In this document: positions 37,190 through 47,198 of the stretch, piece after piece | Layout: the number at the start of each line of letters is the position of its first letter | Numbering within the stretch: position 1 is the first letter of the stretch | From: Conchocele bisecta | Lineage: Eukaryota; Mollusca; Bivalvia; Lucinida; Thyasiridae | Assembly (NCBI GenBank): GCA_029237695.1 | Contig: CM055269.1 | Coordinates: 29,236,956-29,300,955, forward strand | DNA: 64,000 nucleotides | Direction: 5' to 3' | The notes under the pieces: model-generated | Databases searched by the model: none | Told to the model about the DNA's origin: nothing | What the model saw: the letters and a program-made list of their open reading frames with translations, nothing else | Program-made: the position numbers and the translations under genes

Positions 37190-37283
37190 GGAATAAGGGG
37201 GCTAACTCATTGAATGGGTCAGTGGAATAAGGGGGCTAACTTCTTGAAGGAGTTAGCCCCTTTATTCCGCTGATCCCTTCAAA
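37190..37283. mobile_element. Small foldback F6, copy with duplicated arm
   Basis: 'gtcagtggaataaggggg' occurs twice in direct order and once inverted, around 'aacttcttgaaggagtt'. 36680-37190 and 37290-37740 show no recognised features apart from a short direct repeat 'attatcccgttagttgc' at 36853 and 36916. Confidence 0.75.
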
Positions 37284-37744
37284 TGAGACCCAGATGCAGC
37301 CGTCTTTGTATGAACACGTGGAAAAAATATTTAACTACGGAACCCGATAACATGACACGGCCATAGCGGTGATAAGAGCCTTTAACGCGGCAGAAACAGA
37401 CATTACACGACCGGTGGAGTACGGTCCCAAAAGGATTGCAACAGTAACATGTAATATACAGAAAACAAATCCATAATGAAACACCGAATAATACAATAAT
37501 ATTACCATTACAAACCCAAACACACTCAACTACATTACAATAAGAATACAAGTGTTCCGCCTTGGAACGGTCTGTGAACAAAACAGTTAACTGAGTTGGA
37601 TGTGCCTGTTTACACGTTACTATGACGTATGGCGTCATCGTGTGAAAATGTACGCATTCGTCGTTAAAACTTAAGGGTCGAATTGTAACGCCTGGATTTA
37701 TGTTGTCAAGTTGCCAACGCGTATTGCATCACTGTATCCTTTTA

Positions 37745-37817
37745 ACAGAACGTATTTGTAGATACTGGATACATTGCTTTAATAGCAATGTGTCCAGTAT
37801 CTACAAATACGTTCTGT
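37745..37817. repeat. Hairpin directly before the exon 2 acceptor
   Basis: 'acagaacgtatttgtagat' is mirrored at the right side, giving arms of about 35 nt with a 3-4 base mismatch centre. It ends 16 bases before the candidate acceptor (AG at 37832-37833), so in the transcript a stem would sit next to the branch point and pyrimidine tract. Confidence 0.8.
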
Positions 37818-37833
37818 ATTGCTGTGATTTCAG

Positions 37834-38127
37834 TTATATCTGCGCCTTCACGCCCTCAGACCAGCGTGTCCAATTCGGATGGTTCAGCTGAACAGGAATT
37901 GATCCGCCATCATCACGCGACGGTATACGATAGCCAATCATCGTTCGATGACGGCTTTGACTCCTCCCCCATAGAGAGCGTGGAGGAGGAGCCGGATCAG
38001 GAGGAGGAGCCAGGATACGATACTTATGACGAGGAAGACCTTTATGACATCACCGTCAGTGACGTAATCAAGGACGTCTTGTCCACGTTAAACGACCACC
38101 CAGAAATAGTGAAAAAATTAATTGAAA
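37834..38127 (+). CDS. Coding exon 2, acidic region of secreted precursor
   Basis: Bordered by acceptor 'gctgtgatttcag' and donor AAA|GTGAGT, 294 nt, entering and leaving in phase 1. Encodes about 98 residues: V-I-S-A-P, a polar S/H region, then a strongly acidic stretch (E-E-E-P-D-Q-E-E-E-P, D-T-Y-D-E-E-D-L-Y-D) and an amphipathic end (D-V-L-S-T-L-N-D-H-P-E-I-V-K-K-L). Codon use is balanced and unlike the AT-rich junk frames around it, so this is real coding sequence. In the model it holds residues 17-115. An alternative acceptor seven codons later (CTCAG at 37859) would be phase 0 and would not fit exon 1. The protein family is unknown to me. Confidence 0.75.
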
Positions 38128-38134
38128 GTGAGTT

Positions 38135-39180
38135 TACACATGCATTTTAATTAAATTATTAAACGTTTAAGGTAGTAGGTCATAGATAGATACACTGGAC
38201 TTCAATGAAAATTGCTTCTCATAAGAGTGATGTGATATATGAATATAACACATGTAAATATTGTCGTGTTACTGTATACTATATGGAGCATTGAGTTGTC
38301 ATCTCCGCCATCTTTGTATGTACAAGCCATCGTACAGTTTCACCACTTCGTGCGTTTGACACATACCGCAAATACTATGACAGTAAACCAAATAAAATTT
38401 GGTGCAATACATAATAGACAGATGTGACAACGGCAAATAAATATTATGCCAGCAGACTATACAAAAGACGAGATATCTGACCGTTTCTCCCATCAATCTC
38501 AAAATAAATGTTGATGTGCAAACTTTTCAATCTGATGCACAGCCTATGTTAGTGTACAGGTAAAGCCATATTTACTGGCATATTAGGTGAGTAGACACCA
38601 TGGGCAATACAATAACTGCGTATATGTCACTGGATGTGATAGCTAATGACAGTACAGTAGTGGGTATATATGGTATGTGTTATGTGGTTTACCAGGTAAA
38701 ATTGATACACTGTGCGACTGTCTGTGTATGAGGTTATTTATATGGTGGCTATTGTTGTTAAAAACACAGGCACAAACCTGTCCAGAAAACTGACATATTT
38801 TACAGTTTGGTGTAATCTAATTGATAGGAGTCCGTTCTCCTGGCTTTTCTACATGTGATTAGCTACATTATATCATATGTTCTACTTCACATTTTGGGTT
38901 CTTAGTCAAACGACAGAACAGGTGAAACTGGCTGATGTCTGTAACACACAAAGATGGCGGACTTGGCAACTCCATGTGCCGTATAGGATATAGTAACCAG
39001 GCAGTATTCACATATATGTTATACATATATTATATCACATTTACAAAGCAATTATCTTTGAGAATCAAACGATGATCAGGTATAGAACGGGTCCTTAAAC
39101 GCTATGAAGAAATTAGAATATACGAGTTTGACTTCATTCTGTAAATTTATTGAACTGTTGAAATCAACCGCACATTGTAT
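38135..39180. other. Intron 2 sequence without recognised features
   Basis: AT-rich, no mobile-element ends or protein-like frames noticed. The short open frames seen here have no splice context. Confidence 0.5.
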
Positions 39181-39181
39181 T

Positions 39182-39606
39182 CAAGGTGCATGATCACGTG
39201 GTTACAACAACAACAACGTCGCCCACTACAAAGTAAGTATTATTTGATATTTTCCTTAATATGCAACGGATTTTGATGAAATATGGCGCAGCAAACACGT
39301 CTTCATGAGCTGCATTTGGTGGTCTATGGAGTTTGGCACATACTTATGTCGTTTTTGCGAAGAGACACGGAAATCGATTCTTCGCAAAAACAACAGAAGT
39401 TTGAGCGAACACGGAAATCGATTCTTCGCAAAAACGACAGAAGTTTGAGCGAAAATAAAGAGACCACCAAAATGCGGCTTAACAAGACGCGTTTGATGCG
39501 CCATATTACATCAACATCCGTTACATAATAAAGACACTATAAAAGAATACGTACTTTGAATCGGTACTTGTTGTTGTTGTTAGTACCACGTGATCATTCA
39601 CCTTTG
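39182..39606. mobile_element. TIR element family M3, copy 2 (complete)
   Basis: Starts 'caaggtgcatgatcacgtgg' and ends with its inverse 'accacgtgatcattcacctt', with inverted (CAA)n/(TTG)n next to each end. The interior contains two direct copies of 'cacggaaatcgattcttcg', an expansion of the hairpin centre seen in other copies. Confidence 0.8.
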
Positions 39607-39654
39607 TCTTAATGCTACGCAAGTAAAGTAGATCGCATGCCATGATCAGTATAC

Positions 39655-39870
39655 TCATTTGTAGCTGTGACTGAAGAAGACATGGGGCTTATGCGATTTA
39701 TGACCAGTGTAGCTCCTGATCAAATAGCACAATCGTGTAATCTGATAACGATCTATATTGCTGTTAGAAGCGATGAAATGGGGACCAGTGTAGATGCTGA
39801 TAAGACTATGCGGATACACAGGTTGATGTGGATCTACATTGGTCCCATAAGCCCCATTTCTCATCACAAC
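39655..39870. repeat. F3-type inverted repeat with duplicated middle
   Basis: 'tagctgtgactgaagaaga' and 'catggggcttatgcgattt' near the left are mirrored by 'ataagccccatttctcatc' near 39847. The middle has 'gaccagtgtagatgctgat' versus inverse 'ggatctacattggtcccat'. It sits just upstream of exon 3. Confidence 0.6.
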
Positions 39871-39958
39871 CACGTGGCTCGAATACCTTCCATGCCCAGT
39901 GTACGTACGCTCCGATGTCCTGACATTGTACTTATTGTTGTTCACACGCCTGTTTCAG

Positions 39959-40068
39959 GCGAGAAGGAGAAACTAGCGATGCGATTGGCTGAGGTCGACG
40001 AGAATGAGCAGGAGGCGGAGCTTGGTGATTTGGCAGATTTCCAGCGACCATCCCAACAACTTTCATTG
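39959..40068 (+). CDS. Coding exon 3 of secreted precursor
   Basis: Acceptor 'cacgcctgtttcag' (AG at 39957-39958), donor TTG|GTGTGT (GT at 40069). 110 nt, phase 1 in and phase 0 out. Joined to exon 2 it reads on as S-E-K-E-K-L-A-M-R-L-A-E-V-D-E-N-E-Q, then E-A-E-L-G-D-L-A-D-F-Q-R-P-S: an acidic, helix-prone segment matching exon 2 in character. If the donor is not used, the frame stops two codons later (TAA at 40075), giving a possible alternative short form. The in-phase exon at 54328 argues for splicing. Confidence 0.65.
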
Positions 40069-40134
40069 GTGTGTTAAATATGTTTTCTTTCAAAACACAA
40101 ATACTTGTATACCTACAAACAAGATGCACCCACG

Positions 40135-40825
40135 GGTGGATAAAGCGTGGCAGTTATGGTACAATAATTCCAGCACAAAAATATTTACACAATTCCCTAA
40201 CATTTGATTGGCCCGTAGCAAGTCTCTGTCCAAAATTTATATCCCAGTAAACTCCCACACCGAACTACTTTCCGTAACCGTGAGGCACAGTTAAAATAAT
40301 TCTTAAGAAAACGGAAAATAAACACATTTTCTTGATGAATTTATTTCAAATGCTGAAATTATAAGGAACGGCCTTCGTCCAGTATTCCCGCGACTTTTCC
40401 AAGTTTATACCCCGATAAATTCCACAAAAAAGGCCATTCATTCCTATAATGGTTTCACATGTTCAGAAAGTCAAAGAAATAAAAAGTGCCATGAAAACAA
40501 AAAAATAACAATTATTAGACTATAACATTCATATATCTAACTGACCGCGGTTGTTGCTTTTTTTCTTTTCTTTTTCATGGCACGTTTGTGCCATGAAAAA
40601 AACAACAAGAAACAACCGCTTCTAACGCCTATTATTAGAAGGACGGTCAGTGTGATAGTCTAATAAGTTTTGTTTTCATGGCAATTCGATGGTCTAGTAA
40701 CGGAAGGTCGTAACTGCTATGCTTACTAGACCATCGAATTGTTATTTCTCTTTCTTTCTGCTTGTTTCTAACCATACTTAGTAAATGTGTAACCATTTTA
40801 CTATCACTGCCACGCTTTATCCACC
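40135..40825. mobile_element. TIR element (GGTGGATAAAGCGTGGCAGT) with nested F1 arm
   Basis: Begins 'ggtggataaagcgtggcagt' and ends with its inverse (40806-40825). Inside are the 200 bp F1 TIR element (from 40162) with one hairpin arm to 40452, and a second inverted region with 'ttttcatggcacg' / 'cgtgccatgaaaa'-type arms around 40585. The right end recurs near 62700-62782. Confidence 0.65.
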
Positions 40826-40954
40826 TATGGTCGGATGCGTCAAGTGAAGTCGGTGATTATGTTGTTTCATTTTCTCAGAAATATTCTTGTTGTGACGCTA
40901 CAGAATAGAAAAGAAACTAATGACTTTCAATTGGCTAATATGACCAAAACATTA

Positions 40955-41655
40955 AAGGTGCATGCCCACTCAGTAGGCACAACATGTTCTGTATAACAGA
41001 GACATCATCTGGGACATTTTCTGGCAAAATAAACATTCATTCACCATTACCCCATGTATTGATTGGCATTAGTATACCTTTTATATCAAACGTAACTTTC
41101 CACACTGATATCAGGGGCGATAACCGCGTTTCCTTAAAATGTTAACGGACATTACTATTTATACTATGTATTTATTTTTTGATGTGCAATTATCATACTT
41201 TATAATCTGTCGAAAATATTATGTTTTCAGGTTACTCATTTAATTAGTATAACTAATTAAAAAATACCATTCCTCATTTGCATATGAAAATAGCCTGATA
41301 CCAACGTGCTTCACTATCAGCAAAATAAATATTACTAAATGATTATACATGTAACGGCCATCGAATAACTGGAATATGACACATGACATGTATAACGGCC
41401 ACTCGTAATTTTTAGAACTGGTGGAATAGTGACAAAATCATTTTGACATGTATAACGGCCACTCGTAATTTTTAGAACTGGTGGAATAGTGACAAAATCA
41501 TTTTGTCACTATTCCATCAGTTCTAAAAATTACGAGTGGCCGTTATACATGTATAATCATCATTTAGTAATATTGATTTTACACACTTATTTAACTCCTA
41601 TAAAGACTTGAACAGTTTGTGCCTACTGTCTGAGTGGGCATGTATCTTTAAATGG
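40955..41655. mobile_element. TIR element with nested triple-arm foldback
   Basis: The ends are 'ggtgcatgcccactcagtag' and, inverted, 'ctgagtgggcatgtatc'. A partial copy lies at 14475-14605. Nested at about 41325-41573 is a foldback bounded by 'aatattactaaatgatta' and inverse. Its arm 'cgtaatttttagaactgg' occurs twice in direct order and once inverted. Confidence 0.7.
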
Positions 41656-41724
41656 TGTGAACACATGGTTCGTCACGATTTTGTAAAAACTATTGGTATT
41701 TTTGTCACCTTAAACCGGACTTCA

Positions 41725-42079
41725 GATCATATTAAATGTTATTAAAATTTAAGAATGAGCCTCTTTTTGTTTCGTGAAATTCTAAAAATTGATTTGTCTA
41801 TGGGAATTTAGCATGAACTAAATTGGAAATTGACTCTGGAACCTGGCTAGATAGCTTGGAAATGATCTAACTATGAAAACAAAAGTTAAATGTTGATGTC
41901 TATGGGGACTTAACATGGTGAAATTGTTTTTCGCAATGAAATCAACATTTTACCAAAATAAAGATAAGGCTCATTCTTAAATGTTGCTTTAATTTAATAT
42001 TATCGAAGAACATATTGTTTTTGCATTGCGGTTTATATAGCCGTAAAAATTTGGGCAGGTTTCGTGAAACAGACAGTAG
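41725..42079. mobile_element. Palindromic element F11, partial copy
   Basis: Shares 'aatttaagaatgagcctc', 'tctatgggaatttagcatg' and the right end 'ggtttcgtgaaacagacag' with 52129-52658 and 52924-53479. The left terminal repeat is missing or decayed. 42080-42530 has a short F2 core near 42205-42240 and nothing else recognised. Confidence 0.65.
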
Positions 42080-42530
42080 CCGCATGATAAGGTATATAGT
42101 GTTCATATCACAAAGGTATCGATAGTAGCCTAACAAGGAACTTCTGCCTTAACCTTTAAAAGGGGACGGGGACGAAAGATATGTATTGACAGAAATTTGC
42201 TTTATTATCATGTTTTGACAGCACCTGAGAATCAATCCCATTTCGTTCCCTGTTAATTTTTATTTATTTATTTAAATGGTCAGTAAAAACAGTTCGAGAT
42301 GTGAGCTCGGATTTGTTCTATATGGTTTTATTGTGCTGATTGCTTTTGACCGGAGTGACATTTACAGAATTTCCCTCACATAATTCATTTGTCCCATGTA
42401 CTATGGTAATGGACGCAGTGTGATTGAATATGTGCAGTTTTGCTGGCCAGCAACTATCGAATAAGGAATAAGGAAATCTCTCTGTGGTATGTAACTCGAT
42501 TGGCCACGACATAATTTTATGGGGCCCGTT

Positions 42531-42740
42531 TCATTAAACTTCGTACGACTAAAATGTTCGTAAGTGCAAATTTAGGATCTTCTGGAAATGTCAATTGATG
42601 GATTTGCATTTATTGAGCATAGGCTGCATATGCAGCCTATGCTCAATAAATGTAAATCCAATAATTGTTTACAAGAAAAAAGTGTTAATGTGAACTAATT
42701 TTACACTTTTAGTCGTACGAAGTTTAGTGAAAAGGCCCCC
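42531..42740. mobile_element. MITE M2, copy 7 (complete)
   Basis: 'ggggcccgtttcattaaac' to the inverse 'gtttagtgaaaaggcccc', central inverted 'gcataggctgcatatgcagc'. No coding capacity. Confidence 0.85.
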
Positions 42741-42888
42741 TGGTCATCTATGTCGGAAAGCAATTCAAATGCTGACTCCTCAGTGATTGTGTGGCGCATT
42801 CTCCAATGAAGGGGTCATGGGGGGAGGTAAATCCATGAGGGGGTAGCAATATAGCCCAATTACCCCACTGACCTATTAAAATATAATA

Positions 42889-43086
42889 CAGCGGAACCTC
42901 TCTAAATCGGACACCCTGGACCTCCCAGTTTGTCTGATTTATAGAGATTCCACTGTAATACAGGTGAACACTCAGGGACAATTATGTTTGAGCTGCAATC
43001 ATGAACTTACAGTGCCTTTAGAGATAAATTACAGTAAACCCCACCAAACCCACTTTCAGTGTGTCCGGTCTATAGGGGTTCCACTG
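42889..43086. mobile_element. pogo/Tigger-like MITE, copy 2
   Basis: CAGCGGAACCTCTCTAAA to inverse GGGGTTCCACTG, TA on both sides. A half copy with the same left end lies at 43862-43892. Confidence 0.75.
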
Positions 43087-43294
43087 TACTGTGAATATGT
43101 ATAATTTATCCCGTCAACACAGTGCGTATGTGCCGTGAAACACGGTGCCGTGAAGCATTTTTGGAATCCTGTCAATACAACCTAATCACTGCGTATGAAT
43201 ATGTACAGTTGTCATACTAGTCGATTCTCTGATTTTGAGGATGCGGCTGGGGTTATTTTTTTGCATTTTAAAGCTATTTGTAATGTTGACGAGA

Positions 43295-43417
43295 TAAATA
43301 GAATAGTAGGTTAGTGCCGTGAATGGGAAAAATATCTGGCGCGGCACGGAAACGAGATGGGCTCGGCAGAGCCTCGCACATCCCGTTTCCTAAGCCTAAC
43401 CTACTATTCTCTATATA
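43295..43417. mobile_element. Foldback F4, copy 3 (right arm partly deleted)
   Basis: Left arm as at 25771. The right arm jumps from 'cccgtttcctaagcc' to 'taacctactattctctata', losing the middle of the arm. The upstream 43105-43175 segment ('gccgtgaaacacggtgccg') is shared with 25680-25770, so copies 2 and 3 share flanks and may be parts of a larger element. 43420-43860 holds one lone unit of the 5.4-6.2 kb repeat near 43655 and is otherwise unassigned. Confidence 0.75.
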
Positions 43418-44064
43418 ATGGATACTAGCCTTGCTAGTGGGACTGAGGACACGGTCGAAACCTATTATCCATATCAAGATATACGAAAACATCGCGATCG
43501 AACAAGCTCGAATCAGTGATCATCCTTAACCAGCCCCATGCTGAAGTTACACATTGTTTTCTCATGGAAAAATATTATTATTTCTTGTTTCTCACAAAAA
43601 TGTACATGTTGTCACCACTCAGTTGAACCGTCTGGCCGAGCAATTATAGTTCCAATATGGCCAACGGCGGCTATCTTGGATTTGAGATATATTATTTTAG
43701 ATTTTCTATTTTTGTGGAAACATGAAACAGTCATGTCTGATTATCTAAGGATCTCATCGTAATTAATTAACTTTTGCACTGTTAGTTTTTTTGCAATTTT
43801 CTCGAAAAATGCATCGACATAACTGATAGGTACGTTTCACAAGTTTGATCAATGTCTCTTGCGGTGGAACCTCTCTAAACCGGACACCCTTGGCGTGGGG
43901 CAGTGGTCTCTACGGATTATTTCATTTAATTAAGTAAAACTCATTACATTTAGCAAAAGCTGGTCTGCTTAAGTAATACTCAAATACATTTGGCAAAGGC
44001 CAACAACGCTTCATCAGCTGGTTAATTCCATTTATGTCACAGACGGTGTCAGGAGGAAATTGAA

Positions 44065-44133
44065 CGGGTCAGTGGAAGAAGGGGGCTAAGTCCATAAGGG
44101 ACTTAGCCCCTTTCTTCCAATGACCCATTCAAT
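44065..44133. mobile_element. Small foldback F6, copy 3
   Basis: 'cgggtcagtggaagaaggg' with inverse near 44110-44130, centre 'aagtccataagggactt'. Confidence 0.8.
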
Positions 44134-44216
44134 TGCCGTGCAGTATGTGAAGAAAATGAATAATGTAACAAAACTCCGTGGACACTGCTCTCTCGTTGCC
44201 AATAACTTGAGGATAC

Positions 44217-44513
44217 TACGGAGACCCGCCGGGGACGTAGAATTCTTTTTTATTAATTCGTTCCCAAGAAATAACAATTCGTTCCAACGAAATAACAATT
44301 CATTCCCACAATATAACAATTCGTTCCCTCGAATTAACATTGTTATATCGTGGGAACGAATTGTCAATTCGAGGGAACGAATTGTTATTTCGTGGGAACG
44401 AATTGTTAATTCGAGGGAACGAATTGTTAAATTGAGGGAATGAACTGTTATTTCGTGGGAATGAATTAATATAAAAACAAAAATCGATATCCCCGGGGGG
44501 TGGGTGCTCCGTA
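44217..44513. mobile_element. Foldback F8 with 21 bp units, copy 2
   Basis: The ends 'tacggagacccgccggg' and inverse are flanked by a 6 bp duplication GGATAC (44211-44216 and 44514-44519). Left arm about five units, right arm about seven. The arms pair only in part because the order of unit tails differs between them. Confidence 0.9.
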
Positions 44514-44740
44514 GGATACACAGTCGACTCCATCCAGTAATTATTTATGGCGATAATAAAAACAACGTGTGTGCGCATGCAACTAGAATACTCTGATCCG
44601 TAAAACACCGAGAAAACGCAAAGCGCCGACAGAGTATCCCAGTGGATATAGTTTTGTTAGACTAGCGTGCCAAGGCTCTCTGCCGATGTTTACTTTTATT
44701 TTTTATTAGTCTGACATTTTTCTTTTCCAGTTACGCGTCT

Positions 44741-45119
44741 AGTAGTATATAGGGAGTCAGTTCGTTATCGCGAAGTGTGGGAGACGAATTGAAAGCAGTG
44801 GGTAGCCCCATAGGTACCAAAAATAGTAAAATTTCCTGTTAATTTAAAGCGAAATAAATACAACCCACAGTAAAACAAAATGATACCACCAAAGTTTGTT
44901 AAAATGTGTCCCCGATTTGCAGCGGTTTCGGCTACCCAACGAAATAGTAAGTCGATTTGCAAGGGTTTCGGCTACCCAACGAAATAGTAAGTCGATATAC
45001 GCGGGAGGTCTCCCATATAGGAATGGCCTCTCTGTAGAATTGTTCTAGTCCATATCGAAAACGGAGCGAGATGGCTTTGGGTAGCGTACGAACTGTGCCC
45101 TATTTTATACTGTGGGAAT
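44741..45119 (+). repeat. Left terminal inverted repeat of the Polinton-like element
   Basis: 379 bp, matching 51346-51724 inverted with about two differences. Contains a 40 bp direct duplication around 'ttcggctacccaacgaaata' (44914-44993), present in both ends. The motif 'ggtttcggctacc' recurs just inside the element too (45137, 46369). Confidence 0.92.
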
Positions 45120-45468
45120 TTGGTCGAGGCTACCAAAGTTTCGGCTACTTTTGGAAATCGAGAACATCGGGAGGCCACTGTGCGAACTACAGAATCCGCT
45201 TCGGTGTATAATGGAGGGAGCCTCGCACTACACCCAACAAGAAGAAATCCAGATGGTATGTCCGGTGGCAGTTCTAGCTACCAATAGGGGAGGGTTCGGA
45301 TACTTTTTTTCCAAAATGGCTACTGCATGTAGAACGGGTCGCGACTACCAGAGTGCTGGGGTACGGAGTCGCTAGTTTCGTTTTTCCCATTCGGCGTACC
45401 GGATTGTTTTGCGGAGTGCACGAACTGGGCGTCGGGGTCTGTTTTCTTCTTCCAGAGGCTATGGGCCT

Positions 45469-45990
45469 CTAGAGACACGAATGAGAACATTGGTTTGCAA
45501 ACCGCGTACACCACTGCAAATACCCCCAGCCACCACTTCGATTCTCTACGGTTCTCCAGATGTCGTGCACCTCCCGCTCGTCTTTCTTCGGACACTCGGA
45601 ATCGGCATCGCCGGAAATCGCGTCCAACAGCCTGCGTTCCAGCGCGTCCAACCGGTTCTCCAAACGTCTCTCCATGTCGAACAGGCGCGTCGATTCTTCG
45701 AACGAGCTGGCGTTTCGCGCATCTTCTAGTAGAGCCGTGGGGAACTCGGTAGGGCCCGCAAAACCAGGCGCGGTCACCCTGTGTACTACGGGGGTAGGGG
45801 TTTCTTGTTGTTCTGGGGTTTCTTGTTTTTCGGGTTTTGTACTACGTTCCGCATCGACGGCGTCCCATATTCTTCGAAGGCGAGTGGTACCGATTCCAAA
45901 TTTCTTCTTCGTATTGTCTGCAGACTCTATACCCCGAATATTACGGATATCTTCTATATCTTGTTCGGACACATTTTGCTTTGTTGGCAT
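45469..45990 (-). CDS. Small coiled-coil protein with putative DNA-binding N-terminus
   Basis: 173 codons from ATG at 45990. Residues 1-45 are basic and helical (D-I-R-N-I-R-G-I near 15, T-K-K-K-F-G-I-G near 27, R-L-R-R-I-W near 37) and resemble the N-terminus of the 83-residue protein at 46826. Residues 50-75 form a P/E/T-rich linker. Residues 95-125 (F-E-E-S-T-R-L-F-D-M-E-R-R-L-E-N-R-L) look like a coiled coil. The C-terminus has D-I-W-R-T-V-E-N-R. An antisense frame of 154 codons covers the same DNA; I prefer this strand because of the paralogy. Function unknown. A role at the element's ends or in oligomerisation is speculation. Confidence 0.55.
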   Translation of the reverse strand: MPTKQNVSEQDIEDIRNIRGIESADNTKKKFGIGTTRLRRIWDAVDAERSTKPEKQETPEQQETPTPVVHRVTAPGFAGPTEFPTALLEDARNASSFEESTRLFDMERRLENRLDALERRLLDAISGDADSECPKKDEREVHDIWRTVENRSGGWGYLQWCTRFANQCSHSCL

Positions 45991-46067
45991 ATTTTTTTGT
46001 AGGCAACAGCTATATACAATATAAATATAGTTTGCCCAATGTTCAACACGATTTGTCTAGGTAAAAC

Positions 46068-46288
46068 CAGGCATACTAGCACCACTACTAGGCGTACGAG
46101 CACCACGCACAGGCATACCAGCACCACACCTAGGCATACCAGCACCACGCCCATGCATACCAGCACCACGCCCAGGCATACCAACACCACACCTAGGCAT
46201 ACTAGTACCACACCTAGGCTTACTCGTTACCAGGCCTAGGCTTACTCGTACCACGCCCAGGCATACCAGTACCACAACTAGGCATACT
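46068..46288. repeat. 21 bp minisatellite inside the Polinton-like element
   Basis: About ten units of the form 'aggcataccagcaccacgcc', each 21 bp, with scattered substitutions. Frames on both strands stay open (R-H-T-S-T-T-P on plus, G-V-V-L-V-C-L on minus) only because 21 is a multiple of three. I do not call a gene. Confidence 0.85.
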
Positions 46289-46612
46289 AGGTTAGCCCTG
46301 AGTTAGATTCAAAATATATAACTGGATTATCTAGAGAAAATTGGCCAAAACCTATAGAAAGCGCTATCAAGGTTTCGGCTACCTTTTTTTATATCTGTAG
46401 CTGCACCACCAGTTTCTACATTGTATATAGGTTGAAAACAAAAATATGTATTGGATTTATTCGACTGTGGCTCTAGCAGGTTTGCTTGGTGCTGTGTTAA
46501 AATTATCCTAATAGAAAGCCCCCCTGTAATTCAACCCCTCGTACTGCCGGAGATATGGATTAATTCGCCATCTTTTCGAACTGTTTTATAATGCTTTCAA
46601 CAAGTGGGCTCA

Positions 46613-46768
46613 TCATTGAATCTTTACAGGTTTTCGTTTTGTAGTGGCTTCTAGCTCCCTCGTGTAACTTTTTTTTAGACGTTCTATAATTCCGTCTTGG
46701 AGACCTAAAATATCCTCATAGCAAGCCTCATCAAATTTTGTTTTTACGTCTTCTTCTTTTGTAAACAT
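46613..46768 (-). CDS. Short ORF between the minisatellite and the 83-codon gene, probably frameshifted
   Basis: ATG at 46768 opens 51 codons beginning M-F-T-K-E-E-D-V-K-T. An A8 run lies about 32 codons in. One base more there would leave the present frame and extend to a TAA near 46563, giving a longer protein ending E-K-M-A-N. Charged, no recognised domain. It diverges from the plus-strand gene at 46826, so the roughly 57 bp between the two starts may hold a shared bidirectional promoter. Confidence 0.4.
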   Translation of the reverse strand: MFTKEEDVKTKFDEACYEDILGLQDGIIERLKKSYTRELEATTKRKPVKIQ

Positions 46769-46825
46769 ATTTTTATTTCCAATTGTGAATTAATGTTAGA
46801 CATTTATATATATATATATAAAACC

Positions 46826-47077
46826 ATGCCTAAATCGGTTATTACGCAGGAAGCGCTGATAGATATTTTGCAGTCCCGTGGAATTGTTCCTGCCTATGAA
46901 GTTAGAAAGAAGCACCATATTGGTCCCAAACGCCTTACAGATCTGTGGAAATATGATAAATTTATCATGGGACTTTCTAGAGATAATTGGCCAAAAACCC
47001 CGGAAACCCGTGATAAGCCCCCCGTTGGAAGACCTAAGGTGTTTAAGATACCTTCAAAAATTGAACAGGCTGCATAA
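46826..47077 (+). CDS. Small basic protein, paralogue of the 173-codon protein's N-terminus
   Basis: I choose ATG 46826 (M-P-K-S-V-I-T-Q) over the upstream in-frame ATG at 46793, because the latter would add a peptide coded by a TA microsatellite that looks like a promoter (TATATATAAAA directly before). 83 residues: helical segment with R-G-I at about 20, K-K-H-H-I-G-P-K-R-L near 33, L-W-K near 45, then a proline/basic tail (G-R-P-K-V-F-K-I-P). The aligned features M-P, D-I, R-G-I, K-K, I-G, R-L and W are shared with 45990-45469, suggesting a duplicated helix-turn-helix-like domain. Function unknown. Confidence 0.6.
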   Translation: MPKSVITQEALIDILQSRGIVPAYEVRKKHHIGPKRLTDLWKYDKFIMGLSRDNWPKTPETRDKPPVGRPKVFKIPSKIEQAA

Positions 47078-47198
47078 TTTTATTTCATGAAAGTTTAAAG
47101 GGGTTCTGTATGTATCCCATCTTCTAAAACCCTTCTCTTGTCATAGTAAGCGGACAGTCCTAATTTATGTTGGGTATATGTTTTCATAACACCATTTC

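Noticed and set aside
45560..46024. 154-codon plus-strand frame opposite the coiled-coil gene
   Set aside because: Ser/Arg-rich composition typical of an antisense frame. The minus-strand frame has a paralogue in the same element.
46039..46239. Thr-rich repeated protein (T-S-T-T-P) on plus or V-V-L-V-C-L on minus
   Set aside because: Minisatellite artefact with a 21 bp period. No flanking gene structure.
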